NCBI RefSeq assembly: GCF_028421645.1
Contig: NZ_CP116887.1
Span: 1,800,001-1,864,000, forward strand
Direction of reading: 5' to 3'
Source of the DNA: Aneurinibacillus sp. Ricciae_BoGa-3
GTDB lineage: Bacteria > Bacillota > Bacilli > Aneurinibacillales > Aneurinibacillaceae
DNA: 64,000 nucleotides
In this document: piece by piece, positions 17,258 through 25,274 of the stretch
Numbering within the stretch: the first letter of the stretch is position 1
Layout of the letters: the number at the start of each line of letters is the position of its first letter
The notes under the pieces: generated by a model
Seen by the model: only the letters and a program-made list of their open reading frames with translations
Told to the model about the DNA's origin: nothing
The model's database searches: none
Made by a program: the position numbers and the translations under genes

Positions 17258-18340
17258 GTGGAACAATGGCAGGAGAGGCTTGATCATGCGGTAAAGGAGA
17301 TTGAAGAAGGTAGCATCAAAGAGGGTCTGCACAGCTTGGAGAAAATTCACGACGAGGCGTTTTATGCGCCACTGGTGCTTCTTCAACTTGTCAGCATTTA
17401 TCACAGCCTTGGCCATCATACGACGGCGCTGTCTATCTTGGATGAAATAGATGAACTGGAACTTGAACAGGATGAAGAAATGCGTGTCGAAACGCAAATT
17501 TTTCGCGCTTCCACTTATATGGATCTGGATCAAACGAGTGAAGCCCTTGATATTCTGATGAACCTGAAGGAAACGGTGAAAGACGATTACCGGGTATTTG
17601 CACTTCTGGGGGAAGTATTTGTGATAGAAGGCCTTCCTGAAGTGGCGATCAGGTATTTGGAGCAGGCGCTCAAACTGGATGAAAGCCAGGAGGAAATACG
17701 ATACTTACTTGGCAAATTGTATGCCGAGCAAGGTGAACACAGCCGTGCTTTAAGCGAGTGGGAATCCATCAACGGTTTCGACAATGATGAGCGTCTCCTC
17801 CTTGAGCGGGCCGCGATGGTTGCGAAAGACGGTGAATTTGAGGACGCACTTCAACTTTATGATCGGACACTTTCAATATCTGACCGCTCTGTAGAGGCGC
17901 TTTATGGGTATGGAATGGTTGCGTTCCAGTTGGGAAATTGGATGCAGGCGATTCCCAGGCTGGCAAAGCTCCTTGAAGTCGACAGAGAGTATATCCCTGC
18001 TTATTCTCTGCTGGCTGAATGTTTGGTCAAGGCAGGTTTCAAAGATAAAGCAGCTGAAGTTTACCGCCAGGGGCTCAACCTCCATGTAGAAGAAGATACA
18101 CTTGTTCCGCGCTACATGGAACTTCTTTGTGATCTACAGAGATGGAACGAAATGAATGACTGGATTGACCATATGGATGAAATCGATGAGGATGACCCCT
18201 CGATCTGGTATTGGCAAGGAAGAATAGCAGAGGGACAGGGTGACACAGAGATGGCCGTTGAACGTTATGGCCGGGTTCTTGACAGCGGGGAAGATCTTTT
18301 TGATACATCTACGCGCTATTCGCATCTGATTCGCCATTAA
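17258..18340 (+). CDS. TPR-repeat protein, YpiA-like
   Basis: A 360-residue all-helical protein built of about nine tetratricopeptide repeats (for example FALLGEVFVIEGLPEVAIRY, ALYGYGMVAFQLGNWMQAIP and WYWQGRIAEGQGDTEMAVER). The reading frame extends upstream through the repeat element to 16994, but the real start is most likely GTG 17258, with AGGGGGG 8 nt before it. It sits where B. subtilis has ypiA, after the aromatic operon and before ypiB/ypiF. Its role is unknown; TPR arrays mediate protein contacts. No signal or membrane segment is seen, so it is probably cytosolic. Confidence 0.85.
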   Translation: MEQWQERLDHAVKEIEEGSIKEGLHSLEKIHDEAFYAPLVLLQLVSIYHSLGHHTTALSILDEIDELELEQDEEMRVETQIFRASTYMDLDQTSEALDILMNLKETVKDDYRVFALLGEVFVIEGLPEVAIRYLEQALKLDESQEEIRYLLGKLYAEQGEHSRALSEWESINGFDNDERLLLERAAMVAKDGEFEDALQLYDRTLSISDRSVEALYGYGMVAFQLGNWMQAIPRLAKLLEVDREYIPAYSLLAECLVKAGFKDKAAEVYRQGLNLHVEEDTLVPRYMELLCDLQRWNEMNDWIDHMDEIDEDDPSIWYWQGRIAEGQGDTEMAVERYGRVLDSGEDLFDTSTRYSHLIRH

Positions 18341-18381
18341 AAGAGACGGTATAAGCTTCGGCTTTCTCCGTCTCTTTTTTT
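18341..18381 (+). terminator. Terminator after the TPR gene
   Basis: AAGAGACGG (18341-18349) pairs with CCGTCTCTT (18368-18376), with an 18-nt loop, followed by T residues. Confidence 0.85.
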
Positions 18382-18461
18382 AATGGAGGAGAAAGTATAG
18401 GCAGGGATTGCAGAAGTCAATACTGGTGGGTAAACAAACGATTCCAGTTAGGAGGATGCAT

Positions 18462-19535
18462 GTGAAGCTTTCTGATGCGCTTGGCAGACTTGATATTTCA
18501 CAGCTTAGCGGGCTGGCGGCAGCCTGCCGGTGTGAGTGCAATCCCCATTCTAAACATGAACTGATTCAGAGCCTATATGTCCGGCTTACGCGCCGCTCTT
18601 TTTTCTCCGAAAGGTTTGCCAGCATGAGCGCCGAAGAAAAGCGGTTTCTTCTCCAACTAACAGGCGAATCAAAAACGGAATACGGCAAGGGAGCGCTCTA
18701 TGTAAAAACGCGCCTGGCAGGAGAGAAAAAGCTGGCTGGCGGCGCCATGATCCTGCGGGCGATGGAAGGTGGATGGCTGTATCGTACCCGCCACGAGCCT
18801 GAAGTCTACAGTATGCCGGATGATATAAGAATGGGCTGGCGGCGCTACCTTCATAAGCTGGCCGAACAGCTCGCATTCGCAGGCGCGGAGCCAGAATGGT
18901 ACCGGGATGAGACTCACGTTCTTGCAGAAGACTTGCTTGTGTTTCTCCATTTTGTTAAAAAGAACAATCCGCCCTTATCTAAAGAAAATGTTCTATACCG
19001 CAACCACCAGCAGCAGATCATGGGAATGCTGTCAGTCGCTGAAGAATTGCCTGGAAAAGGGGAATGGCGTTTTGGCTATGGCAGGAGATTTAATGAGTAC
19101 CCTGATCGCTTTGCGCTGCTGTATGACTATGCATATGCCAACCGTTTAATTCAGGAAGAGGATGCAAATCAGCTGTATTTAACGGATGAAGGGCACAAGC
19201 TTTTGCTTTCCGCTTCAGGTACACTGGAGGATGTATCGGAACCGTTATTTATTTACTGGAAAACGGCCTACAGCAGGCCTATCCCTACGATAAATGGGCT
19301 GCTTTCCTTTTTCAGCGGCATGGCATCGTGGACCGAAGAGACAGCCTTAATTGAAACCGTAAAAGAACTAGTGTCGCCGTATTATTATGATAGCTTCGCT
19401 GATATTATTCAACGTCGCCTATTGAAAATGCTTGTCCACACCGGCATTTTGCAGAAGGGCACATACGGTAGCTCTGCTGTTTACCGACTTTCAGTGTGGG
19501 GTAATTTTATAATAAATAAATACACAAAATTATAA
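18462..19535 (+). CDS. Conserved-looking protein of unknown function
   Basis: A 357-residue protein that I do not recognise. I chose GTG 18462 because AGGAGG ends 6 nt upstream; earlier in-frame starts lack a site. The first 45 residues (LSDALGRLDISQLSGLAAAC... ELIQSLYVRL) resemble the short helical SAP/Rho-N-like module at the N-terminus of some helicase-associated proteins. The rest is mixed alpha/beta with winged-helix-like patches such as YANRLIQEEDANQLYLTDEGHKLL and LLKMLVHTGILQKGTYG. A DNA-related role is a guess from those patches. It lies between the YpiA-like and IDEAL-domain genes and has its own upstream terminator. Confidence 0.65.
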   Translation: MKLSDALGRLDISQLSGLAAACRCECNPHSKHELIQSLYVRLTRRSFFSERFASMSAEEKRFLLQLTGESKTEYGKGALYVKTRLAGEKKLAGGAMILRAMEGGWLYRTRHEPEVYSMPDDIRMGWRRYLHKLAEQLAFAGAEPEWYRDETHVLAEDLLVFLHFVKKNNPPLSKENVLYRNHQQQIMGMLSVAEELPGKGEWRFGYGRRFNEYPDRFALLYDYAYANRLIQEEDANQLYLTDEGHKLLLSASGTLEDVSEPLFIYWKTAYSRPIPTINGLLSFFSGMASWTEETALIETVKELVSPYYYDSFADIIQRRLLKMLVHTGILQKGTYGSSAVYRLSVWGNFIINKYTKL

Positions 19536-19698
19536 AAAAAAATAGTACCATTTGGAAGGACGAGAATAGAATAAAGTAAGGTGAAAGCAATAAAAACATA
19601 GACGAAGTTTCCTGACACTGGTACCATAAATATTCTAATTATTTTGATAATGTGCGGTAGATAAGTGAAGTAAAAAAATTGAATGGAGGGAACCCATA

Positions 19699-19899
19699 AT
19701 GGAAAAGCAAAAGCCAGGTGTTGTAAACAGGCAGCTGCTGAGTCTGATGGCCGAAATGGTGCTGGATGAAGCGATTACGTCATATAAAGTTCAAAATCTG
19801 TATCAGCAAATAGACGAAGCTCTTAAAATGGGCGATAAAGAATCCTTTCAGAAATTGACCGATGAATTAAAGCAGGTACTGCCTCGGAAGGTGAACTAG
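19699..19899 (+). CDS. IDEAL-domain protein (C-terminal part of YpiB only)
   Basis: A 66-residue protein, nearly all of it an IDEAL domain: LSLMAEMVLDEAITSYKVQNLYQQIDEALKMGDKESFQKLTDEL. The ATG has GGAGGGA 7 nt upstream. In B. subtilis YpiB, at the same chromosomal place, this domain is the C-terminal third of a 179-residue protein whose first part is a UPF0302 domain; that part is missing here and the 160-nt gap before the gene has no remnant that I can see. The domain's molecular role is not established to my knowledge. Confidence 0.8.
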   Translation: MEKQKPGVVNRQLLSLMAEMVLDEAITSYKVQNLYQQIDEALKMGDKESFQKLTDELKQVLPRKVN

Positions 19900-19927
19900 A
19901 TACATCCCGTAATATATGTTACGCTAT

Positions 19928-19950
19928 AACCCGGATATTCCGGGTTTTTA
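19928..19950 (+). terminator. Terminator after the IDEAL gene
   Basis: AACCCGGA (19928-19935) and TCCGGGTT (19939-19946) form a perfect 8-bp stem with a TAT loop, followed by TTTATTTTG. Confidence 0.88.
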
Positions 19951-20014
19951 TTTTGCTAAATCATATACAGGTAAATTGGACAATCCAACTAGTGACGGAA
20001 GGGAAGATGAAAAG

Positions 20015-20473
20015 ATGAGATGGAAGGCAGAAGATCTGGAAAAGCTTATGGAGATGGAAGAGTATATCGATACGCTTTTGTATCCTGTTTGCGTATCTCC
20101 CGCTTCCTGGGATAAAGAATGGCTAGCCACTCAAATCTGGCTGGACAAAGTATGCGGTGCTGCAGAAAAGCAGCTTACCGGCCGAATATTCATGTATCAG
20201 CCACTTTCCGTACCGCGCGCAGATGACTACATAACAACCACCCTTCCCTATCTTATTCATAACCTGGAAGTCATGAAAGACCGTTTCCCATTCTCTATGC
20301 TTGTCACAAACGAGCAGGAACTGGCAGACCGCGTGGGGCAACTTGGATGGAATGCGGCCGTTCTTCTGCCAGCCCCAGTTGCAGAGTTTCGGACAAAAAA
20401 CTTTGTTCATAAGGCGGGACTTGAGGCAAATCGGATTGTCCAGCAACTTATCGAAGGCTGGAAACGTGCATAA
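20015..20473 (+). CDS. ypiF: YpiF-family (DUF2487) protein
   Basis: A 152-residue soluble protein that matches YpiF in length and place, with motifs MRWKAEDLEKLMEMEEYIDTL near the start and TTTLPYLIHNLEVMKDRFPF in the middle. I start it at ATG 20015 after GGGAAG, because the upstream extension overlaps the previous gene's terminator. The function is unknown. In B. subtilis ypiF is followed by the cytochrome bc genes qcrABC; here a terminator and ypjA follow directly. Confidence 0.8.
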   Translation: MRWKAEDLEKLMEMEEYIDTLLYPVCVSPASWDKEWLATQIWLDKVCGAAEKQLTGRIFMYQPLSVPRADDYITTTLPYLIHNLEVMKDRFPFSMLVTNEQELADRVGQLGWNAAVLLPAPVAEFRTKNFVHKAGLEANRIVQQLIEGWKRA

Positions 20474-20487
20474 AAAAATTCACGCGT

Positions 20488-20516
20488 GCCAGCCATAATC
20501 GCTGGCTTTTCTTTTT
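20488..20516 (+). terminator. Terminator after ypiF
   Basis: GCCAGC (20488-20493) and GCTGGC (20501-20506), with a 7-nt loop, then TTTTCTTTTT. Confidence 0.85.
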
Positions 20517-20574
20517 AAGCAGGCTGGAATAAGATAATAGTAGATAAAAACAAGAACAGAAGGTTGGGAATCCA

Positions 20575-21174
20575 TTGGAATATTTTTGGCACTGGTTTAA
20601 AGGCTCGCTGCGGAAAAGCTGGTTTTTATGGATGATGATTATCATCAATGCGCTCGGTTCGATCTACGGCTTCTACTGGTATAAAGACCAAATGGATCAG
20701 ACCTATCCGGCTATCCTGCGCATATTTGTACCAGACAGTCCGACGGCGAGTTCGCTGTTTACGCTGGTTCTGATTGCTATGCTAATAGGCCGCAGCATCC
20801 CATGGCTGGAGGCGGTCGCGGCGGTAGCAAACTTCAAATACGGCGTGTGGTGCGTCGGTGTGATCCTTGCCGGTGCCGCGCTTGGATCTCCGCTCTACTG
20901 GGAGCATTATATGCTGATGCTGTCCCACGCTGGAATGGCAGTCGAGGCAGTACTTTATGCGCGCTTTTATTCCATAAAGCTTCGCCACATAGGCTATGCG
21001 GCCGTGTGGGTACTGATCAATGACCTGCTTGATTATCCGTTGAAAATCTATCCATGGCTATCCACAGAGCTGGATCCTTATTATATGAGGGTAGGCTGGT
21101 TTACACTTGCCTTAAGCCTGTTCAGCCTGTGGGTTATTTATGCCCTAACCAGGCATTACAAAAAGGTGAATTGA
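20575..21174 (+). CDS. ypjA: YpjA-family (DUF1405) integral membrane protein
   Basis: A 199-residue protein with about five or six membrane spans (WFLWMMIIINALGSIYGFYWY, LFTLVLIAMLIGRSIP, VWCVGVILAGAALG, YMLMLSHAGMAVEAVLYARFY, and a last one FTLALSLFSLWVIYALTRHY). Starts with TTG at 20575. Its place before ypjB is the B. subtilis order. The function is unknown. Confidence 0.85.
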   Translation: MEYFWHWFKGSLRKSWFLWMMIIINALGSIYGFYWYKDQMDQTYPAILRIFVPDSPTASSLFTLVLIAMLIGRSIPWLEAVAAVANFKYGVWCVGVILAGAALGSPLYWEHYMLMLSHAGMAVEAVLYARFYSIKLRHIGYAAVWVLINDLLDYPLKIYPWLSTELDPYYMRVGWFTLALSLFSLWVIYALTRHYKKVN

Positions 21175-21182
21175 ACGCATAT

Positions 21183-21223
21183 CCTCTCCTTCTTGCCCAT
21201 ACATATGGGAGTAGAAGGGGAGG
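21183..21223 (+). promoter_or_regulatory. Hairpin that hides the ypjB ribosome-binding site
   Basis: CCTCTCCTTCT (21183-21193) pairs fully with AGAAGGGGAGG (21213-21223), one pair being G-U. CCCATA and TATGGG form an inner 6-bp stem. The right arm is the Shine-Dalgarno sequence of ypjB, 7 nt before its GTG. Translation of ypjB would need this hairpin opened. Confidence 0.75.
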
Positions 21224-21230
21224 ACGAGTT

Positions 21231-22067
21231 GTGAAAAAATGGATAATTGTCTTCATTAGTATGTTGCTGATTGCCGCAGGAATTGTATACGGTCCCCGTT
21301 TAGCCAAACCAATCGATCCGCCGCGGGAATCGCTGTCAGCCTACCAGCAGCTGGACCGGCTGTCCCAGGATATTTATGAGATGACCAAGCAGGAAAAATA
21401 CCGGGAAGCAAAAGATTTAATTGAGGAGCTGGGCGTGCAGTTTGGAAAGTTGAAGCCGCCGAAAGGCCTGCCAATTGAATCCTTAAATGCCATTACCGAT
21501 ACCATAGTCAAGGCCAAGCGGGCGTTCACAGCGGTTAAACTGCAGCCGCAAAAATTGCTGTGGCATGCTCTGCAACTCCGCCTTACCATTGACAGCCTTA
21601 CACACGAAAAACAACCACTGTGGAAAAATTACTATAACTCCTATAAAGAGCATATCAGCAAAATGATGCTGCTGGCCGCAAGCCGAAAAAAAGACGAATT
21701 TGCTTATGCATTTACCCAGAACCTCCAACTTTACCAGACACTTAAACCGGCGTTGGCTGTGCAGGCATCCGCTACTGATGTGGAAAAGCTCTTTTCTATG
21801 TATAGCTTTCTCATCCAGGAAGTACGCAAGCCAGATTATAACTGGGATGCCATGGTCACTGTGCTGCAGCAGCTAAACATTCTCGTAGATAAATTGTTTA
21901 TCGGCAAAGATGAACCGGCGTTTGCGCCAGGTGTTTATCCGGATTCGCCTGTCCTGCTGATCACGCTGCTTGGGTCTGTCCTTGCGCTATCCTTGGGGTA
22001 TGCGGGCTGGAAGAAGTATAAGGGGGAAAAGTATGTTATCCACCGCAGAAAAAGGGATGCTCCGTGA
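21231..22067 (+). CDS. ypjB: Sporulation protein YpjB
   Basis: A 278-residue protein with an N-terminal signal or anchor (KKWIIVFISMLLIAAGIVYG), a helical extracytoplasmic part of about 220 residues, and a C-terminal membrane segment (VLLITLLGSVLALSLGYAGW) with a basic tail KKYKGEKYVIHRRKRD. It starts at GTG 21231. The family is expressed in the mother cell during sporulation in B. subtilis, by established knowledge; its molecular role is not clear. The Shine-Dalgarno sequence sits in a strong hairpin, suggesting translational control. Confidence 0.85.
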   Translation: MKKWIIVFISMLLIAAGIVYGPRLAKPIDPPRESLSAYQQLDRLSQDIYEMTKQEKYREAKDLIEELGVQFGKLKPPKGLPIESLNAITDTIVKAKRAFTAVKLQPQKLLWHALQLRLTIDSLTHEKQPLWKNYYNSYKEHISKMMLLAASRKKDEFAYAFTQNLQLYQTLKPALAVQASATDVEKLFSMYSFLIQEVRKPDYNWDAMVTVLQQLNILVDKLFIGKDEPAFAPGVYPDSPVLLITLLGSVLALSLGYAGWKKYKGEKYVIHRRKRDAP

Positions 22068-22342
22068 CTTTATCCCCCCACTAAAGTGAGGGGATGAATG
22101 CCATTTATCGTAAAACGAGGTGGCTCGGGCAAAGCTTTCAGAGCAGGAATGATGGGATAACGTTAATAAGCCTGCTACTGTCTATATATAGGACAGTGGC
22201 AGGCTTTTTATATTTGTGAAAGTTGTGAAGCTTGTGGACGGGTTTCATATTGTAAAACAAGTGGACAATCCAGATAGGGCTGTTTCAATATCAACCGAAA
22301 AATTATGAGGAAAAAATTGGATAATGAAATATGAGAAAATTT
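22068..22342. other. Intergenic stretch with a C-rich hairpin
   Basis: Just after ypjB a hairpin ATCCCC...CACT-AA-AGTG-AGGGGAT (22071-22094) is present without a T tract. It looks like the subterminal hairpins of IS200/IS605 elements, but no transposase is nearby. The middle, 22095-22165, shows nothing clear. A terminator follows at 22169, then about 130 nt of AT-rich sequence before the ECF promoter. Confidence 0.5.
22169..22210 (+). terminator. Terminator after ypjB
   Basis: AGCCTGC at 22169-22175 pairs with GCAGGCT near 22199-22205; an inner ACTGTC/GACAGT stem extends it around TATATATAG. Five T residues follow. Confidence 0.85.
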
Positions 22343-22368
22343 CGGAACCTTTTAGATTCAGTCGCGTC
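22343..22368 (+). promoter_or_regulatory. ECF sigma-type promoter of the lipoprotein gene
   Basis: CGGAAC (22343-22348), a CTTTT run, then CGTC at 22365-22368 with exactly 16 bp between. This is the layout of SigW/SigM-type promoters (TGAAAC-N16-CGTA/C). It lies 42 nt before the ATG. The ECF factor encoded at 15701 is an obvious candidate to use it. Confidence 0.68.
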
Positions 22369-22409
22369 TATTAAATGAGGTAAATCTAAAGGGGAAGAAG
22401 GAATGTGGA

Positions 22410-23834
22410 ATGAATAGATGTATCAAAACAGCAATTGCGGCATGCGCGGTGGCTCCGTTGGTGCTAACCGGGTGCCAGGCAGTAGGAAGTGTAGATTTTA
22501 ATAAATACATACTAAACAGTACCAGTATTAAATCCGGGGAAAGCCGACAAACTCTGGCTGTAGATTTTACATACGATCCCAACCAAATAGATGATCCGCA
22601 GGCAGCACAAGTTCTTTCTCTGCTGAATCATTTGACTATCAAGATGCATACAATTGTGCAAGATAAGGATACAGTTTCAGCTGAAGGTACCATTCTCCTT
22701 CAGAAAGGCTCGATTCCTTTCCAGCTGGAAATTGACGGAAAGCAGCTTGTACTCCGTCTGGATGGGGCTAGCCACCCGATTCGAATTGTTAACGATCAAA
22801 CCAATTCTTCTGATGCGAAGCTTTATCAGGATATGCAAGAAAAAATATTGCCTTTACTCGTACGCAACCTAGACAATCCAAAGACAGTTACCGTGCAGGA
22901 TAAGCAAGATACGGTACATGGAGAAACAATAAACGGCCATATTGTTCATGCTGAGATTCAGGGATCCGAAATTGTGGATCTTGCTTTAGCTTTTGTTGAT
23001 CACCTGTCCAAGGATCAGGACGCAATCTCACAACTGGTGACTATGCTTAATTCACAGAATGTACCGGACAATAATGATAATCCGTTAACTGTGCAGCAGG
23101 TGAAGGACGGACTCCAGCAGGTGACCTCTGCGCTGCAGGAAGCAGAAAAAAACAAAGACCAATTTGCTGGTAACACTAGTAAGGTTGCAGCTGATATTTT
23201 ACTTGATGATCAACTGCATGAACGCAGACTTTCGGGAGATCTAACCCTATCAGATATTAAGGATACGCAGGGGTTTAGTGGATTACATATACACGTAGAC
23301 AACGAGGCATGGAATATTAATCAACCGCTCCAGGCACAAAAGGTTATATCAAGCCAGTACCTGGACGGGCAAAACATCGATACGAAAGCGTTTGTCGGAT
23401 CGCTAAACAAGAGCGGCGTCCTGTATAACGTACTGGTCAATGATTTACATGTGCTTCGTAAAGAAGTGGAGCTTACAGTCGCGAGCAAAGACGCATTAGT
23501 CAATGGGGAACCACAAACCTTGGATGCTGCCCCCTATATTAAAAACAGCTCAACTCTTGTGCCGATTCGCTTTATCGCGGAAGGATTAGAGGCTAAGGTC
23601 ACATGGAATGGTAAAATACGCCAGGCGACGATACAAGATGGAAACAACAAGATGGTTCTCACTGCAGCCAGTAAAACAGCCTATGTGAACGGCAAACGGG
23701 TTTCGCTTGCTATTCCGGCTGAAATCAGACAAAACCGTATGTTCGTTCCAGTGCGTTTTGTAAGCGAGAATCTAGATGCAAAGGTAACATGGAACAGCCC
23801 AACCAAAACCGTTATCATCCAACGCGATATGTAA
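22410..23834 (+). CDS. Lipoprotein with copper-amine-oxidase-like N-terminal (stalk) domain
   Basis: A 474-residue secreted lipoprotein. The signal peptide ends in the lipobox VLTGC, with the lipidated Cys at position 22. Residues about 50-350 form a region I do not recognise, rich in Asp, Asn and Gln. The last 110 residues contain two repeats of the copper amine oxidase N-terminal-like domain (LVPIRFIAEGLEAKVTW and FVPVRFVSENLDAKVTW), common in cell-surface proteins of Paenibacillus and Brevibacillus. An ECF-type promoter drives it, so a role in envelope stress is plausible. Confidence 0.82.
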   Translation: MNRCIKTAIAACAVAPLVLTGCQAVGSVDFNKYILNSTSIKSGESRQTLAVDFTYDPNQIDDPQAAQVLSLLNHLTIKMHTIVQDKDTVSAEGTILLQKGSIPFQLEIDGKQLVLRLDGASHPIRIVNDQTNSSDAKLYQDMQEKILPLLVRNLDNPKTVTVQDKQDTVHGETINGHIVHAEIQGSEIVDLALAFVDHLSKDQDAISQLVTMLNSQNVPDNNDNPLTVQQVKDGLQQVTSALQEAEKNKDQFAGNTSKVAADILLDDQLHERRLSGDLTLSDIKDTQGFSGLHIHVDNEAWNINQPLQAQKVISSQYLDGQNIDTKAFVGSLNKSGVLYNVLVNDLHVLRKEVELTVASKDALVNGEPQTLDAAPYIKNSSTLVPIRFIAEGLEAKVTWNGKIRQATIQDGNNKMVLTAASKTAYVNGKRVSLAIPAEIRQNRMFVPVRFVSENLDAKVTWNSPTKTVIIQRDM

Positions 23835-23862
23835 GAACAAGTGCAGTGAAGACAATCGATCA

Positions 23863-23894
23863 GGGGCTATCCCACTTTTGGGATAGCCCCTTTT
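23863..23894 (+). terminator. Terminator after the lipoprotein gene
   Basis: GGGGCTATCCCA (23863-23874) and TGGGATAGCCCC (23879-23890) form a perfect 12-bp stem, then TTTT. It lies between converging genes. Confidence 0.9.
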
Positions 23895-23943
23895 AATCTC
23901 TATATAAGAGAAAACAAAGTGCGGCTTTTGCTCAATGTGTACA

Positions 23944-24801
23944 TCACTTCTTAAGCGGATTTTTTTCCTCATCCAGCGTAAAACCTTCGCCAAACACTTC
24001 GTACACGTCATTCACAATAACGAAGGCATGGGGGTCAGCGCTATGGACAAGGTTTTTAAAGCGAACCATCTCATTTCGGCTGACCACACAGTAGAGAACT
24101 TCTTTATCCGTACCGGTATAGCCGCCGCGTCCTTTCAAGAGAGTCGCCCCGCGTCCCATATCTTTCATGATGAGTTGGGAGATGGTTACCGCATGATCGG
24201 AGATGATCATGATTGCTTTTGCTGTATATGTACCTTCCTGAACAAAATCAATCACCCGGGCCGCAACAAACACAGCTACGAGCGTGTACATAGCCAGGTT
24301 CAAATTTAAATAATAAAGAGAAATGCCAATGACAAGAAAATCGGTGAGAAACAGAGTCCGGCCAATGCTCCAACCAAAATATTTGTTAAACAGCCGGGCA
24401 ATGATATCTGACCCGCCCGTTGTACCGCCATACCGGAACACGATCCCGAGGCCGACTCCCACTGTTACCCCCGCATATAAGGCCGCGAGCAGCGTATCAT
24501 TCGGAATAGGATGACGGAATGAGCCAAAAACACTTAAAAAAAACGAGATCGATAACGTGCCGACAATCGTATAAATCAGGGCTTGCTTGCCCAGCTGGCG
24601 CCAGCCGAGAATCAGCAGCGGAATATTAAAAATCAGATTGGTTATCCCCGGATCCCAGTTGAAAATATATTTAAGCAGCAGCGTAATCCCGGTAAGCCCG
24701 CCTTCTGTCAGGTGGTTGGCTATGTTAAAGTAATTTACACCAAAGCCCATAATGGCAGAACCAAAAATAATGGCAATAATGTTGCGAATGTGGAATCTCA
24801 T
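23944..24801 (-). CDS. ypjC: YitT/YpjC-family membrane protein (DUF161 plus DUF2179)
   Basis: A 285-residue protein with five or six membrane spans in the first 190 residues (IIAIIFGSAIMGFGVNYF, ITNLIFNIPLLILGW, IYTIVGTLSISFFLSVFG, YGGTTGGSDIIARL), then a cytosolic DUF2179 domain from about 215 (GRGATLLKGRGGYTGTDKEVLYCVV). The family is widespread in Firmicutes; its transport or sensing role is unproven. In B. subtilis ypjC lies between ypjB and mazG, as here, but here it is on the minus strand. Confidence 0.85.
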   Translation of the reverse strand: MRFHIRNIIAIIFGSAIMGFGVNYFNIANHLTEGGLTGITLLLKYIFNWDPGITNLIFNIPLLILGWRQLGKQALIYTIVGTLSISFFLSVFGSFRHPIPNDTLLAALYAGVTVGVGLGIVFRYGGTTGGSDIIARLFNKYFGWSIGRTLFLTDFLVIGISLYYLNLNLAMYTLVAVFVAARVIDFVQEGTYTAKAIMIISDHAVTISQLIMKDMGRGATLLKGRGGYTGTDKEVLYCVVSRNEMVRFKNLVHSADPHAFVIVNDVYEVFGEGFTLDEEKNPLKK

Positions 24802-24885
24802 AGCAGCCTCCGCATAACGGGTTAGAAAATTATGTATCGACTGCTATTATACCTAATGCATTGTATGTGCGCCAGAGCAGCCTGG

Positions 24886-25059
24886 TTAAGTGCGTTCTTT
24901 GCGGCGCAAGCGTAACAAGTAGCGGACTCCGATTAGAACGAGGGCCCAGAATGCGCTTGCCATCGCGGCGACACCAATCCAGTTCGGTGTGCCCAGCATG
25001 TAATATAAAGCAAGATGGGCGATAAAAATGATGGCAATAATAGGCCATAACCTGTTCAT
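24886..25059 (-). CDS. Small two-span membrane protein
   Basis: A 57-residue protein, MNRLWPIIAIIFIAHLALYY and then NWIGVAAMASAFWALVLIGV, ending in basic RYLLRLRRKERT. ATG at 25059 is preceded by AAGGGG 8 nt away on the minus strand; a GTG at 25068 would be too close to that site. It lies 84 nt upstream of the YitT-family gene on the same strand. Function unknown. Confidence 0.65.
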   Translation of the reverse strand: MNRLWPIIAIIFIAHLALYYMLGTPNWIGVAAMASAFWALVLIGVRYLLRLRRKERT

Positions 25060-25200
25060 TGTGTGCACCCCTTATCTGATTTTTTATTAGTATTTCATAT
25101 CATAAGGCATTTATACCAGGTCTAAGCGGGAAGCAGCGCTTCACAACGGTTACGTTTGTTTTTCTTTCTAGAAAGGGGAACGATAAATGGACCTTGTCAA

Positions 25201-25229
25201 TTGTCAACCTTCTGCCTGTGATGTAACAT
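25201..25229 (+). promoter_or_regulatory. Possible promoter of the mazG-dapB operon
   Basis: TTGTCA (25201-25206), 17 bp, TAACAT (25224-25229), 46 nt before mazG. The -10 is imperfect, but no better signal lies in the 200-nt gap. Confidence 0.5.
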
Positions 25230-25274
25230 AAGGTAAGAAAACAATTTCGTTTCTTCAAAGGAGGCATTGCCAGC

